A stretch of DNA of 11,104 nt from an uncultured Oscillospiraceae bacterium (GTDB taxonomy: Bacteria; Bacillota; Clostridia; Oscillospirales; Oscillospiraceae). The position numbers and the translations under genes are program-made. This document shows, piece by piece, positions 1 through 5,565 of the stretch (position 1 is its first letter; the number at the start of each line of letters is the position of its first letter). The notes beneath the pieces were generated by a model. That model saw only the letters and a program-made list of their open reading frames with translations. It was not told the DNA's origin and did not search any database. The stretch covers positions 1-11,104 of the forward strand of contig CAJUFJ010000075.1 in the NCBI GenBank assembly GCA_910585815.1, given 5' to 3'.

Positions 1-2
1 TA

Positions 3-80
3 CAATCCTCCGCCCCAGTTTGCGAACTGGGGCACCTCCTTTCTAAAGGAGGCTTGCCCTGCGGGGGGACGGAGGGATTT
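3..80. repeat. Branched palindromic intergenic repeat
   Basis: An outer stem is formed by 4-12 (AATCCTCCG) and 70-79 (CGGAGGGATT, one unpaired G). Inside are two perfect hairpins: 12-20 with 25-33 (9 bp, loop TGCG) and 35-42 with 45-52 (8 bp, 2-nt loop). There is no reading frame of note. From memory, elements with AATCCCTCCG/CGGAGGGATT ends recur between genes in Oscillospirales genomes, so this is probably a copy of a dispersed non-coding repeat. The family assignment is inference; the stems are visible. Confidence 0.6.
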
Positions 81-131
81 GGCGTCCAGGGCCGCTGCCC
101 TTGCCTTTTCTGCCGCGTCCAGGTGCGCGCC

Positions 132-165
132 AAAACCTTCCCCCTGTAAGGGGGAAGGTTTTTTT
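132..165 (+). terminator. Rho-independent terminator of an upstream gene
   Basis: A 13-bp stem pairs AAAACCTTCCCCC (132-144) with the complementary arm 150-162 around a 5-nt loop, and the run of T extends to 165. No gene precedes it inside the window, so it most likely ends a + strand transcript that enters from the left. The minus-strand T run is only four bases, so bidirectional use is possible but weaker. Confidence 0.8.
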
Positions 166-202
166 ATACCTCCGCAAGCCGGATATCTCCGAAAAAAATA
201 CA

Positions 203-231
203 TTGATTTCGGAAAATCTTAGTGCTACACT
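203..231 (+). promoter_or_regulatory. Sigma-A type promoter for the membrane/Sel1 gene pair
   Basis: TTGATT (203-208) and TACACT (226-231) are separated by 17 bp, and TG at 223-224 gives an extended -10. Transcription would start near 238, leaving about 70 nt of leader before the gene at 311. An inverted repeat, TCCGAAA (188-194) and TTTCGGA (207-213), overlaps the -35 box and could be an operator. The rest of 1-310 holds only the repeat and terminator listed separately. Confidence 0.55.
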
Positions 232-310
232 AGAGCTGAAAACCAGCCGTGCCGGGGCGGGGGTTCCCTGCCCGTGCGCGGCGGAGAGAAGCAAAGGGAG
301 TGTGTGAGCT

Positions 311-1627
311 ATGGACCAGGGGAACAAAGGCGGATTTCATCTGAAATGGCCTTGGAACTGGGTGGTCTGCGGCGTATTTGTGGCGGCCGCGTGGTATTTT
401 ATCGGCATATTCAGCCTCCTGCTGGCGGCGCTGTTCCTGTGGTGGCAGAAGAAGCGCCACCCGGACGCGGTGCCTCAGGGAGGCTACTGTCTGGACCGGA
501 CCCGGAAGCGGCTGGCCCGGCTGTTGTGGTCGGTGCTGTATCTGCTCCTGGCCGCCGGCGGTGGTGTGGTGTTTTTCATGGGCTTTGGAGAGGAAAAAAC
601 GGAAATTTCCGACTGGGCCGTCTGGATTGTCAGCGGCGGCGCGTTTCTGCTGTTCACCGGCTGCTTCCTCTACGAGACTTACACCGACCTGCGGGACGCC
701 CTCTGTCCCGCCAAGAGCCGGCTGGCCAAGTCCATCCGCGCCCAGCTGCCCTACCCCGACGAGGCCCCTCCGGTAGAGGAGCTGTTCGCCATGGTGGACC
801 GGGACATCGAGGCCAACGGCCAGTGGTTCGACCGGGTGGCCATCGGCAGGGAGTGGGTCCTGGGGGACGACGTCACCTCCATTGCCCGCATCCGGGGGGT
901 GTTCCCCCGGGACGAGATCAAGGTCCACTACAGCGGCGGCCGCCGGCAGTCCGCCCGGGTGGTGGAGCTGTACATTGTGGACGACCGCAGACAGGTGCAG
1001 GTCACCGGCCTGCGCAGCCCCAGCGAGCTGGAGATGGCGGTGACCTGCCTGCGCCTCCGGGCGCCGGAGGCCCATTTTGACGACCACAACCGCATCACCC
1101 AGTTCCTGGATCGGTCCGACGAGGACTGGCAGGCCATGGAACGGGACTTCTGCCGCCGCCGGGACCAGCGGCTGGCCGAGGCGGAGGAGCAGGAGCGGCT
1201 GCGGGACCGGAGCGCCCCCGTCACCTCCCAGCTCCCCCGTCAGCCCAAGAATCAGGAGGCCCCCCGGCGGCCGGCGCTGGCCCGGCTGTCCCTCAGCGAC
1301 CGCACCGGAGCCACCCGGGATTACGAGTCCTTCACCCGCCGGGATGTGGAGCTGGCCGGGGAGGGTCTGGCCGGCGGGAAGTATACCGTGGTGACCCTCT
1401 TTGCCGGGGCACGGTATCTGTACTTAAAGACGGGGGATAAGCTGGACGGCCGGGTCACCGTCAACGCCAGCCGGCCCGACCCGGATAGGCTGCGGGTGTT
1501 CGAGACCAAATGCACCGACCGCCAGGCCCAAACCTGGCTGCTGGAGATGGCCGAAGGCACCTTCGACCCCGATTTTTCCCAGTGGAAGGATATTACGAAA
1601 AAACTGGAAAAGGAAACGAAGAAATAA
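311..1627 (+). CDS. Multi-pass membrane protein of unknown function
   Basis: A 438-residue protein I do not recognise. Hydrophobic stretches lie at residues 16-45 (one long segment or a tight pair), 71-91 and 103-121. A large soluble part follows from about 130 to the end. Residues 265-325 are rich in charged residues, Q and P and look helical then disordered. The last ~110 residues (from about 325) look like a separate small soluble domain with beta-type strands (YTVVTLF, ARYLYLK). The start is supported by AGGGAG at 295-300, 10 nt upstream. The stop lies 17 nt before the Sel1 gene, so the two are probably cotranscribed from the promoter at 203-231. The soluble region is probably cytoplasmic, given the positive residues around the segments (KKRH, RTRKR), but topology is inference. 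Confidence 0.8.
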   Translation: MDQGNKGGFHLKWPWNWVVCGVFVAAAWYFIGIFSLLLAALFLWWQKKRHPDAVPQGGYCLDRTRKRLARLLWSVLYLLLAAGGGVVFFMGFGEEKTEISDWAVWIVSGGAFLLFTGCFLYETYTDLRDALCPAKSRLAKSIRAQLPYPDEAPPVEELFAMVDRDIEANGQWFDRVAIGREWVLGDDVTSIARIRGVFPRDEIKVHYSGGRRQSARVVELYIVDDRRQVQVTGLRSPSELEMAVTCLRLRAPEAHFDDHNRITQFLDRSDEDWQAMERDFCRRRDQRLAEAEEQERLRDRSAPVTSQLPRQPKNQEAPRRPALARLSLSDRTGATRDYESFTRRDVELAGEGLAGGKYTVVTLFAGARYLYLKTGDKLDGRVTVNASRPDPDRLRVFETKCTDRQAQTWLLEMAEGTFDPDFSQWKDITKKLEKETKK

Positions 1628-1644
1628 AAAAGGAGCGGATCAAC

Positions 1645-2895
1645 ATGGGCAAATATTTCAGCGACGCAGTGGACAACGCCATCGAGGCCATCTATTACAC
1701 CTATGACCGGGAGAAGGCGGCCGCCGCCATCCAGCCCCTGGCCGACGCGGCCAACGCCGGCGACGGCGACGCGGCCTACATCCTGTCCCGGTGCGTCTCC
1801 GGCCCCCAGTACAGCTGGGACTACCACCCCTTCCAGGCCAACGACGAGGCGGTGGAGCACCTCATCCGCCAGAGCATCGTCCAGGGCAGCGCCATGGGCG
1901 TGCTGGGCGCCATGCGGTGCGGTATGCTCACCCCGGAGATGGAGGAGGCCATGAAGAAGCACTACTCCGGCCTCCAGGAGGTGTGGAATGTGGTCTATGA
2001 GAAGGCCCAGGCGGGCTGCCTCTTTGCCATGAACATGATCGGCAACACCTACTTCTGGCTGGACGTGGTCCGCATCGAGAACAAGGGCCCCCAGGACTTT
2101 CCCAGCAAGGCGGCCTTCGGCCAGTGGCTGCGGGAGAACGAGCTGAAGTGCCTGCCCTGGTTCCAGCGGGCCTTTGAGGGCGGCATGGGCTTTGCCGGGC
2201 GGAATATGTATAACCTCTACAACGACGGCGAGGAGGGGGTTATGGAGCCCGACAAGTCCAAGGCGGAGGCCATCGCCCGCCGGGGGGCCGAGCTGGGCTA
2301 CCCCGACTGGCAAGAGCGGTACGCCGGCTTCCTGATTAAGCAGGAGGGCCGCGCCCAGGAGGCCCTGAACCTGTACTTTGCTGCCGCCAAGCAGGGCCAG
2401 CTGTCCAGCTGGTACTACATCGGCAAAGCCTACCAGGAGGGCAAGCTGGTGCCCAAGGACTGCGTGCAGGCCATGAAGTGCTACGAGCTGGGCCTCCAGG
2501 ACCCGGAGCAGATTGGCTGCGCCAACCGGGCCGGCGAGCTGCTGTTCCTGGGCAAGGACGGCATCCCCCAGGACTACGCCCGGGCTGTCCAGCTCTTTGA
2601 GCAGGCCCACGGCCATAAAAACACCTGGGGCAACGACATGTTGGGCACCTGCTACCTCTTTGGCTACGGCTGCCAGCGGGACCCCCAGCGGGCCCTGATG
2701 CTGTTCCAGGAGGTGGACTACAGCAGCGATCTGCTGAACTACGGCCTGGGCACCATCTACACCCAGGGCCTGGGGGCACCCGAGGACATCAAAAAGGGCG
2801 TGGAGTACTTCCAGAAGTGCAAGAACTACGCCCCCGCCCAGGAGGCGCTGCTGAAATTCAAAAAGAACTTCTTCGGCAAGTGGGTACGGCGGTAA
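1645..2895 (+). CDS. Sel1-repeat (TPR-like) protein
   Basis: A 416-residue soluble protein with no signal peptide or membrane segment. Sel1-like repeats are clearest in the C-terminal half: about 253-288 (YYIGKAYQEGKLVPKDCVQA), 292-325 (AGELLFLGKDGIPQDYARAV), 328-358 (MLGTCYLFGYGCQRDPQRAL) and 366-393 (YGLGTIYTQGLGAPEDIKKG). The N-terminal half has more diverged helical pairs. Sel1 repeats form alpha-helical solenoids that act as protein-protein scaffolds, so an adaptor role is likely, perhaps for the membrane protein encoded just upstream. ATG 1645 is chosen because AAGGAG (1630-1635) lies 9 nt upstream; the longer frame from 1510 overlaps the previous gene and has no ribosome site. A strong terminator follows 8 nt after the stop. 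Confidence 0.9.
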   Translation: MGKYFSDAVDNAIEAIYYTYDREKAAAAIQPLADAANAGDGDAAYILSRCVSGPQYSWDYHPFQANDEAVEHLIRQSIVQGSAMGVLGAMRCGMLTPEMEEAMKKHYSGLQEVWNVVYEKAQAGCLFAMNMIGNTYFWLDVVRIENKGPQDFPSKAAFGQWLRENELKCLPWFQRAFEGGMGFAGRNMYNLYNDGEEGVMEPDKSKAEAIARRGAELGYPDWQERYAGFLIKQEGRAQEALNLYFAAAKQGQLSSWYYIGKAYQEGKLVPKDCVQAMKCYELGLQDPEQIGCANRAGELLFLGKDGIPQDYARAVQLFEQAHGHKNTWGNDMLGTCYLFGYGCQRDPQRALMLFQEVDYSSDLLNYGLGTIYTQGLGAPEDIKKGVEYFQKCKNYAPAQEALLKFKKNFFGKWVRR

Positions 2896-2902
2896 TATTT
2901 AG

Positions 2903-2934
2903 AATTCCTCCCCGGAATTGGGGAGGAATTTTTT
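2903..2934 (+). terminator. Rho-independent terminator after the Sel1 gene
   Basis: The perfect 11-bp stem AATTCCTCCCC (2903-2913) with GGGGAGGAATT (2920-2930) encloses a 6-nt loop and ends in six T (2929-2934). It separates the membrane/Sel1 unit from the padR promoter, which begins only five bases later. Confidence 0.9.
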
Positions 2935-2938
2935 GCTC

Positions 2939-2967
2939 TTGACATACCTAGACTTACTAGGTATAAT
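2939..2967 (+). promoter_or_regulatory. Consensus sigma-A promoter of the padR cassette
   Basis: TTGACA (2939-2944) and TATAAT (2962-2967) match both consensus hexamers exactly with the ideal 17-bp spacer. Transcription would begin near 2974. A promoter this strong would be expected to need repression, and palindromic sites cover its spacer and -10 (see the operator entry). Confidence 0.85.
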
Positions 2968-2988
2968 ATACCTAGAGAATCGAGGTAA
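2944..2988. promoter_or_regulatory. Tandem dyad operator, probably bound by the PadR protein
   Basis: ATACCTAG (2944-2951) and CTAGGTAT (2957-2964) form a perfect 8-bp inverted repeat with a 5-nt spacer. A second dyad of identical geometry follows: ATACCTAG (2968-2975), 5 nt, CGAGGTAA (2981-2988, six of eight positions matching). The dyads are 24 bp apart, slightly over two helical turns. They occupy the promoter spacer, the -10 box and the predicted start site. PadR-family dimers bind inverted repeats at their own promoters, so autorepression is the natural reading; no binding data are available here. Confidence 0.65.
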
Positions 2989-2992
2989 TATT

Positions 2993-3066
2993 TTGTAGGG
3001 GCGGCCTGTGGCCGCCCGGCAGGAAAAAGCAAACAGAGAGCGGGCGGCCACAGGCCGCCCCTACAA
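2993..3066. repeat. Long palindromic repeat (TGTAGGGGCG family), copy A
   Basis: Two perfect 26-nt inverted arms (2993-3018 and 3041-3066) flank a 22-nt centre. Each arm is itself palindromic (GGGCGGCC-TGT-GGCCGCCC), so the RNA or single-stranded DNA can fold as one long hairpin or as two short ones. It encodes nothing. It lies between the predicted start of transcription (about 2974) and the padR start codon, so it would be in the 5' untranslated RNA. A second member is at 5888-5963. It resembles small non-autonomous (MITE- or REP-like) elements, though no target-site duplication is evident. Confidence 0.75.
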
Positions 3067-3092
3067 CAAAAAATACAGAAAGGATGGTAAAC

Positions 3093-3437
3093 ATGAAATT
3101 CGACAAGGGCCTGATGGCGGGGAGCGGGACTATGCTGATTCTGTCCCTGCTGGAGGGGGGCGACATGTACGGCTACCAGATGATTGAGGAACTGGCCCGC
3201 CGGTCCAACGACCTGTTTCAGATGAAGGAGGGCACCCTGTACCCCATCCTCCACGCTTTGGAGAAGAACAAGTGCCTGTCCTCCTACCAGCAGGAGGCCC
3301 CCACCGGGCGGGTGCGGAAGTACTACAAGCTCACCCGAAAGGGGAAGAAGCTGCTGGACGACAAGCGGGCGGAGTGGGGAGCCTTCCAGCAGGGGGTGGA
3401 CAGCGTGCTGTCCGGCGGGGCCAGCGCCCTGGCGTGA
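3093..3437 (+). CDS. PadR-family transcriptional repressor
   Basis: A 114-residue winged-helix DNA-binding protein. The family hallmarks are clear: LILSLLEGGDMYGYQMIEEL (residues 16-35) is the first helical part, MKEGTLYPILHALE (about 44-57) the recognition helix region, and GRVRKYYKLTRKGKKLL (about 72-88) the wing and following helix. There is only a short C-terminal helix, as in the small PadR subgroup. ATG 3093 is preferred because AAAGGA (3079-3084) is 8 nt upstream; the in-frame ATG at 3084 overlaps that ribosome site. The HAAS membrane protein gene follows after 12 nt. PadR/HAAS pairs are common in Clostridia, where the regulator usually controls its own operon. The inducing ligand cannot be read from sequence. 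Confidence 0.95.
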   Translation: MKFDKGLMAGSGTMLILSLLEGGDMYGYQMIEELARRSNDLFQMKEGTLYPILHALEKNKCLSSYQQEAPTGRVRKYYKLTRKGKKLLDDKRAEWGAFQQGVDSVLSGGASALA

Positions 3438-3449
3438 GGGAGCCGGACC

Positions 3450-4247
3450 ATGAGAGAAAATATGGCGCTGCTGCGCTGGCTGGAGACGGCGGTGTCGGGC
3501 ATCCGCTTCAAGCCCGACCGGCTGGCCGTCCGGGCGGAGCTGTACGGCCACCTGGAGGACAGGGCTCTGGACCTGATGCGGCTATTTCCCGACATGGACC
3601 CCGACGAAGCCCGGGACCGGGCTCTGTCCACCATGGGGGACGCGGAGGAGCTGAAAAAAGAGCTGGCCCGGGTCCACCGCCCTTGGCTGGGGTATCTGTG
3701 GCAGGCCAGCCGGTGGCTGGTGTGGGGGCTGATGGCGCTGTGCCTGGTACTATTGGTGAACTGGTACGTGGAGGGCAGGTCGGACGACCTGCGGAACGGC
3801 TGGGAGAGACTGGCCGAGGGCCGGGAGTGGTCTGAAACGCTGTTCAGCGAGGAGGACCCCACCGGGGAGCGGGTGGCCCTGCTGGCCCCGGAGACGGAGG
3901 CGAAAATGGGCCCGGGGACGCTCTCCGTGCCTAAGGCAGCCCTTTGGCGCAATCAGCTCCATCAGGGGGAGTACATTCTCTACACCCAGGTCCGAATCAC
4001 CTGGGACCGGCCCTGGGACGCCAGCTGGACGCCCTTCAGCTACATAGCGGCGGAGGACGACCGGGGAAAGAAGCTGTCTATTTCCAGCACCGGCTGGGGC
4101 CGGGAGGCGGGGCTGTTCTGGCGGCAGTGTAATTATTGCGTGTGGGGCTTCCCCCCGGATGCCAAGTGGATTAAGCTGACCTACCTGCCCGGTTCCGGCG
4201 TGGGCCCGGAGCTGATTGTGGACCTGACCCGGGAGGTGGAACCGTGA
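3450..4247 (+). CDS. HAAS/permease-prefix domain membrane protein
   Basis: 265 residues. The N-terminal ~80 residues carry the HAAS-type (permease prefix, DUF1700-like) pattern: RFKPDR (19-24), YGHLEDRALD (32-41), ARDRALSTMGDAEELKKEL (54-72) and VHRPWLGYL (75-83). A single membrane segment follows at about 88-106, then a ~160-residue domain predicted outside the cell, rich in W, Y and beta-type stretches (GEYILYTQVRITW, AKWIKLTYLPG). HAAS domains typically sit beside PadR regulators and are thought to link membrane state to the cassette. The start is backed by GAGGGAG (3436-3442), 7 nt upstream, overlapping the padR stop. The C-terminal domain is not one I recognise. Confidence 0.85.
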   Translation: MRENMALLRWLETAVSGIRFKPDRLAVRAELYGHLEDRALDLMRLFPDMDPDEARDRALSTMGDAEELKKELARVHRPWLGYLWQASRWLVWGLMALCLVLLVNWYVEGRSDDLRNGWERLAEGREWSETLFSEEDPTGERVALLAPETEAKMGPGTLSVPKAALWRNQLHQGEYILYTQVRITWDRPWDASWTPFSYIAAEDDRGKKLSISSTGWGREAGLFWRQCNYCVWGFPPDAKWIKLTYLPGSGVGPELIVDLTREVEP

Positions 4248-4963
4248 AAAAATGGATGAACTGCAAGCTTCCCCGGGGCTGGAAGATCGTCCGCAACCTG
4301 GCCGCAGCCCTCCTGCTGGCGGCGCTGGCGTTGCTGCTGTGGGGCTGGCCCGCCTGGATGGCAGACGGGGCCTACCGCCGTCTGGAGACCAAGCTGCTGC
4401 TGGCCCCCTCCCAGACCGTTCTGACCAACCGGGCGGCGGACGGCAGCTTTACCGCCTACCTGTCCCAGGGGGAGGACTGGATCGCCGTGGGCCGGGTTAC
4501 GTCGGTGCGCTATGGGGGACTGCCCTTCCCCAAGGCGGAGCCCTGCATCAACCATCTGCTCCCCAAGGAGGATATTGTGGTGGCCGCCCTGCCCGGCCCC
4601 GGCGAGGGCGGGACGCTGACGGTGGCCGTGTGGGGCGCGCCGGAGGAGGCCGTGTCTGGGACTATGGAGCTGGACCTGATTGATGTGGACGGTGGTGTGT
4701 GGACTGCCCCAGCCAGGGAGACCTTCACCGCCCAGGCGGTCCGGGAGGACAGCGGCTGGTTTTTCTTCCAATTCTTCCCCCACGAGGACCATCCGGGGCG
4801 GGAGTCCTGCGCGATTGACGCCCTGTGGGGGTGGGACGCCCGCATGGTTTACGGCTTTGTGGGGGAGCACCCCTACCGCCTGACCCTGGCCGACGCCCGG
4901 GAGGCGGAGGTCCTGGCTCGGAGCGGTACCCTGCCGCCCAACCAGGGCCTGATTGGGCGGTAA
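4244..4963 (+). CDS. Single-pass membrane protein of unknown function
   Basis: 239 residues starting with GTG, overlapping the previous stop by four bases (GTGA), with GGGAGG (4231-4236) 7 nt upstream; translational coupling is likely. A basic N-terminus (MKKWMNCKLPRGWKIVR) precedes one membrane segment at about 18-37, a signal-anchor arrangement that puts ~200 residues outside the cell. That part contains alternating beta-type stretches such as GGTLTVAVWGA and SGTMELDLIDVDG. I do not recognise a family. It resembles its neighbour in overall plan (short membrane anchor plus extracellular domain), so the two may form a complex or sense the same envelope signal; that is inference. Confidence 0.8.
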   Translation: MKKWMNCKLPRGWKIVRNLAAALLLAALALLLWGWPAWMADGAYRRLETKLLLAPSQTVLTNRAADGSFTAYLSQGEDWIAVGRVTSVRYGGLPFPKAEPCINHLLPKEDIVVAALPGPGEGGTLTVAVWGAPEEAVSGTMELDLIDVDGGVWTAPARETFTAQAVREDSGWFFFQFFPHEDHPGRESCAIDALWGWDARMVYGFVGEHPYRLTLADAREAEVLARSGTLPPNQGLIGR

Positions 4964-4965
4964 CA

Positions 4966-5178
4966 GGAGAGGAGACGAGGGCTGCGCCCCCTGAGGGCAA
5001 AAAAGACAGCAGGCTGGACACGGCCACCGCCCGGGCGGAGCTGACCATCCGGGACGAGAGCCAGGGGGAGGCGTTTTCCGGTGGCGGCCGGCAGATAGAG
5101 GACGGCAGCTGGATGCTCTGTCTGGAGAACGGCCTGCTGGAGCGGCATGAAAAATGGGGAGAGGAGAGCGTTCCCTGA
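4966..5178 (+). pseudogene. Coding-like frame without a start codon, probable gene remnant
   Basis: Frame 1 is open from before 4963 to TGA at 5176-5178, and codons from about 5005 onward have the strong third-position G/C bias of the neighbouring genes. The peptide includes TARAELTIRDESQG and CLENGLLERHEKWGEESVP. No ATG, GTG or TTG occurs in this frame between the previous stop and ATG 5113, which would leave only 21 residues. A ribosome-site-like AGGAGAGGAG (4965-4974) precedes it, and a hairpin (5162-5195) overlaps its stop codon as terminators often do. Options: the 3' end of a gene that lost its 5' part, a gene using a rare start codon, or a single-base indel near the six A at 4999-5004. 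No family recognised. Confidence 0.35.
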
Positions 5179-5195
5179 GCGGGGGCGCTCTCCTT
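5162..5195 (+). terminator. Weak hairpin terminator ending the padR cassette
   Basis: The 9-bp stem AGGAGAGCG (5162-5170) with CGCTCTCCT (5186-5194) encloses a 15-nt loop that can pair further (CCC with GGG). The following bases (TTCTGCC) are a poor T tract, so termination may be partial. The stop codon of the preceding remnant frame lies in the loop. Confidence 0.4.
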
Positions 5196-5244
5196 CTGCC
5201 GCGAAATTAACAAAGCCGCCCCTGCAAATCCCGGAAAATCTGCC

Positions 5245-5294
5245 AAAATTTTTTTAAAAACCCCCTTGACACACACGGCTGTGTGTTGTATGAT
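5245..5294 (+). promoter_or_regulatory. S10 operon promoter with UP-like A/T tract
   Basis: TTGACA (5266-5271) and TATGAT (5289-5294) are spaced by 17 bp. The A/T run 5245-5260 sits at about -56 to -41 relative to a start near 5301, the place where UP elements contact the RNA polymerase alpha subunits. This combination fits the very strong promoters expected for ribosomal protein operons. Confidence 0.85.
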
Positions 5295-5300
5295 AACGGG

Positions 5301-5565
5301 GCGTCTTTAAGGGCGCAGTTGCGATGATGCGGGAGATTGCTCCGAAAGGAGGTAACTTCCGCGGAGTATGTCCGACTATCGGGCGGCTGAGCGAGTCCGT
5401 ACACGGCGTATATCGCCCGGTACGGAGAAAACCGGCCTGTCTATGCGCCGGTTTTTTCGTGGCCTGGAGTGATACGCACGAAAGCGTGTGCATCCAAATC
5501 GCTCACCGACGAAGGAGGAGCAAGACCCATTACTCAACTTCGTATTTTAAGGAGGAAACAAACAC
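5301..5565 (+). promoter_or_regulatory. S10 operon 5' leader, candidate attenuator RNA
   Basis: About 265 nt precede rpsJ. Visible structures, in order: CTCC-GAAA-GGAG (5340-5351), a hairpin with a GAAA tetraloop; the alternative pairing CTCCG (5340-5344) with CGGAG (5362-5366); a strong hairpin TCCGTAC (5396-5402) with GTACGGA (5420-5426), nested over GGCG (5405-5408) with CGCC (5414-5417); an intrinsic terminator (5428-5457); then GAGTGAT (5467-5473) pairing with ATCGCTC (5498-5504). In E. coli the S10 leader is controlled by L4 through attenuation; the layout here is analogous but I see no recognisable shared sequence. Besides the promoter, no other confident gene occurs in 5179-5565. Confidence 0.6.
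5428..5457 (+). terminator. Intrinsic terminator inside the S10 leader (attenuator)
   Basis: AAAACCGGC (5428-5436) pairs with GCCGGTTTT (5447-5455) around a 10-nt loop, followed by T to 5457. It lies downstream of the S10 promoter and 109 nt upstream of rpsJ, so it can only act as a regulated or partial stop for the operon; otherwise the essential genes would not be expressed. It starts one base after the hairpin 5396-5426, suggesting coaxial stacking or regulated folding. Confidence 0.75.

Noticed and set aside
3..80. CRISPR repeat or tRNA-like fold
   Set aside because: There is only one unit with no spacers, and the arms do not fit tRNA stem lengths or conserved bases.
1510..1644. Longer start for the Sel1 gene at ATG 1510
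   Set aside because: It would overlap the upstream gene by over 100 bases and has no ribosome site, while ATG 1645 has AAGGAG 9 nt upstream.
1321..2616. Long open frames on the minus strand opposite most genes
   Set aside because: They mirror the GC-rich codon bias of the + strand genes, lack ribosome sites and give repetitive L/G/V/H-rich peptides.
2993..3066. Palindromic repeat as a terminator
   Set aside because: No T run follows the stem on the + strand; it is followed by CAACAAAAAATACAG and lies upstream of the gene it would serve.
3084..3092. Alternative padR start at ATG 3084
   Set aside because: It overlaps the AAAGGA ribosome site; MKFDKG at 3093 matches the usual PadR N-terminus.
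5340..5366. T-box-like riboswitch in the leader
   Set aside because: GGAGGTAACTTCCGCGG superficially recalls the T-box antiterminator motif, but the GGTGG-ACCGCG core and upstream specifier features are absent, and S10 operons are not typical targets.
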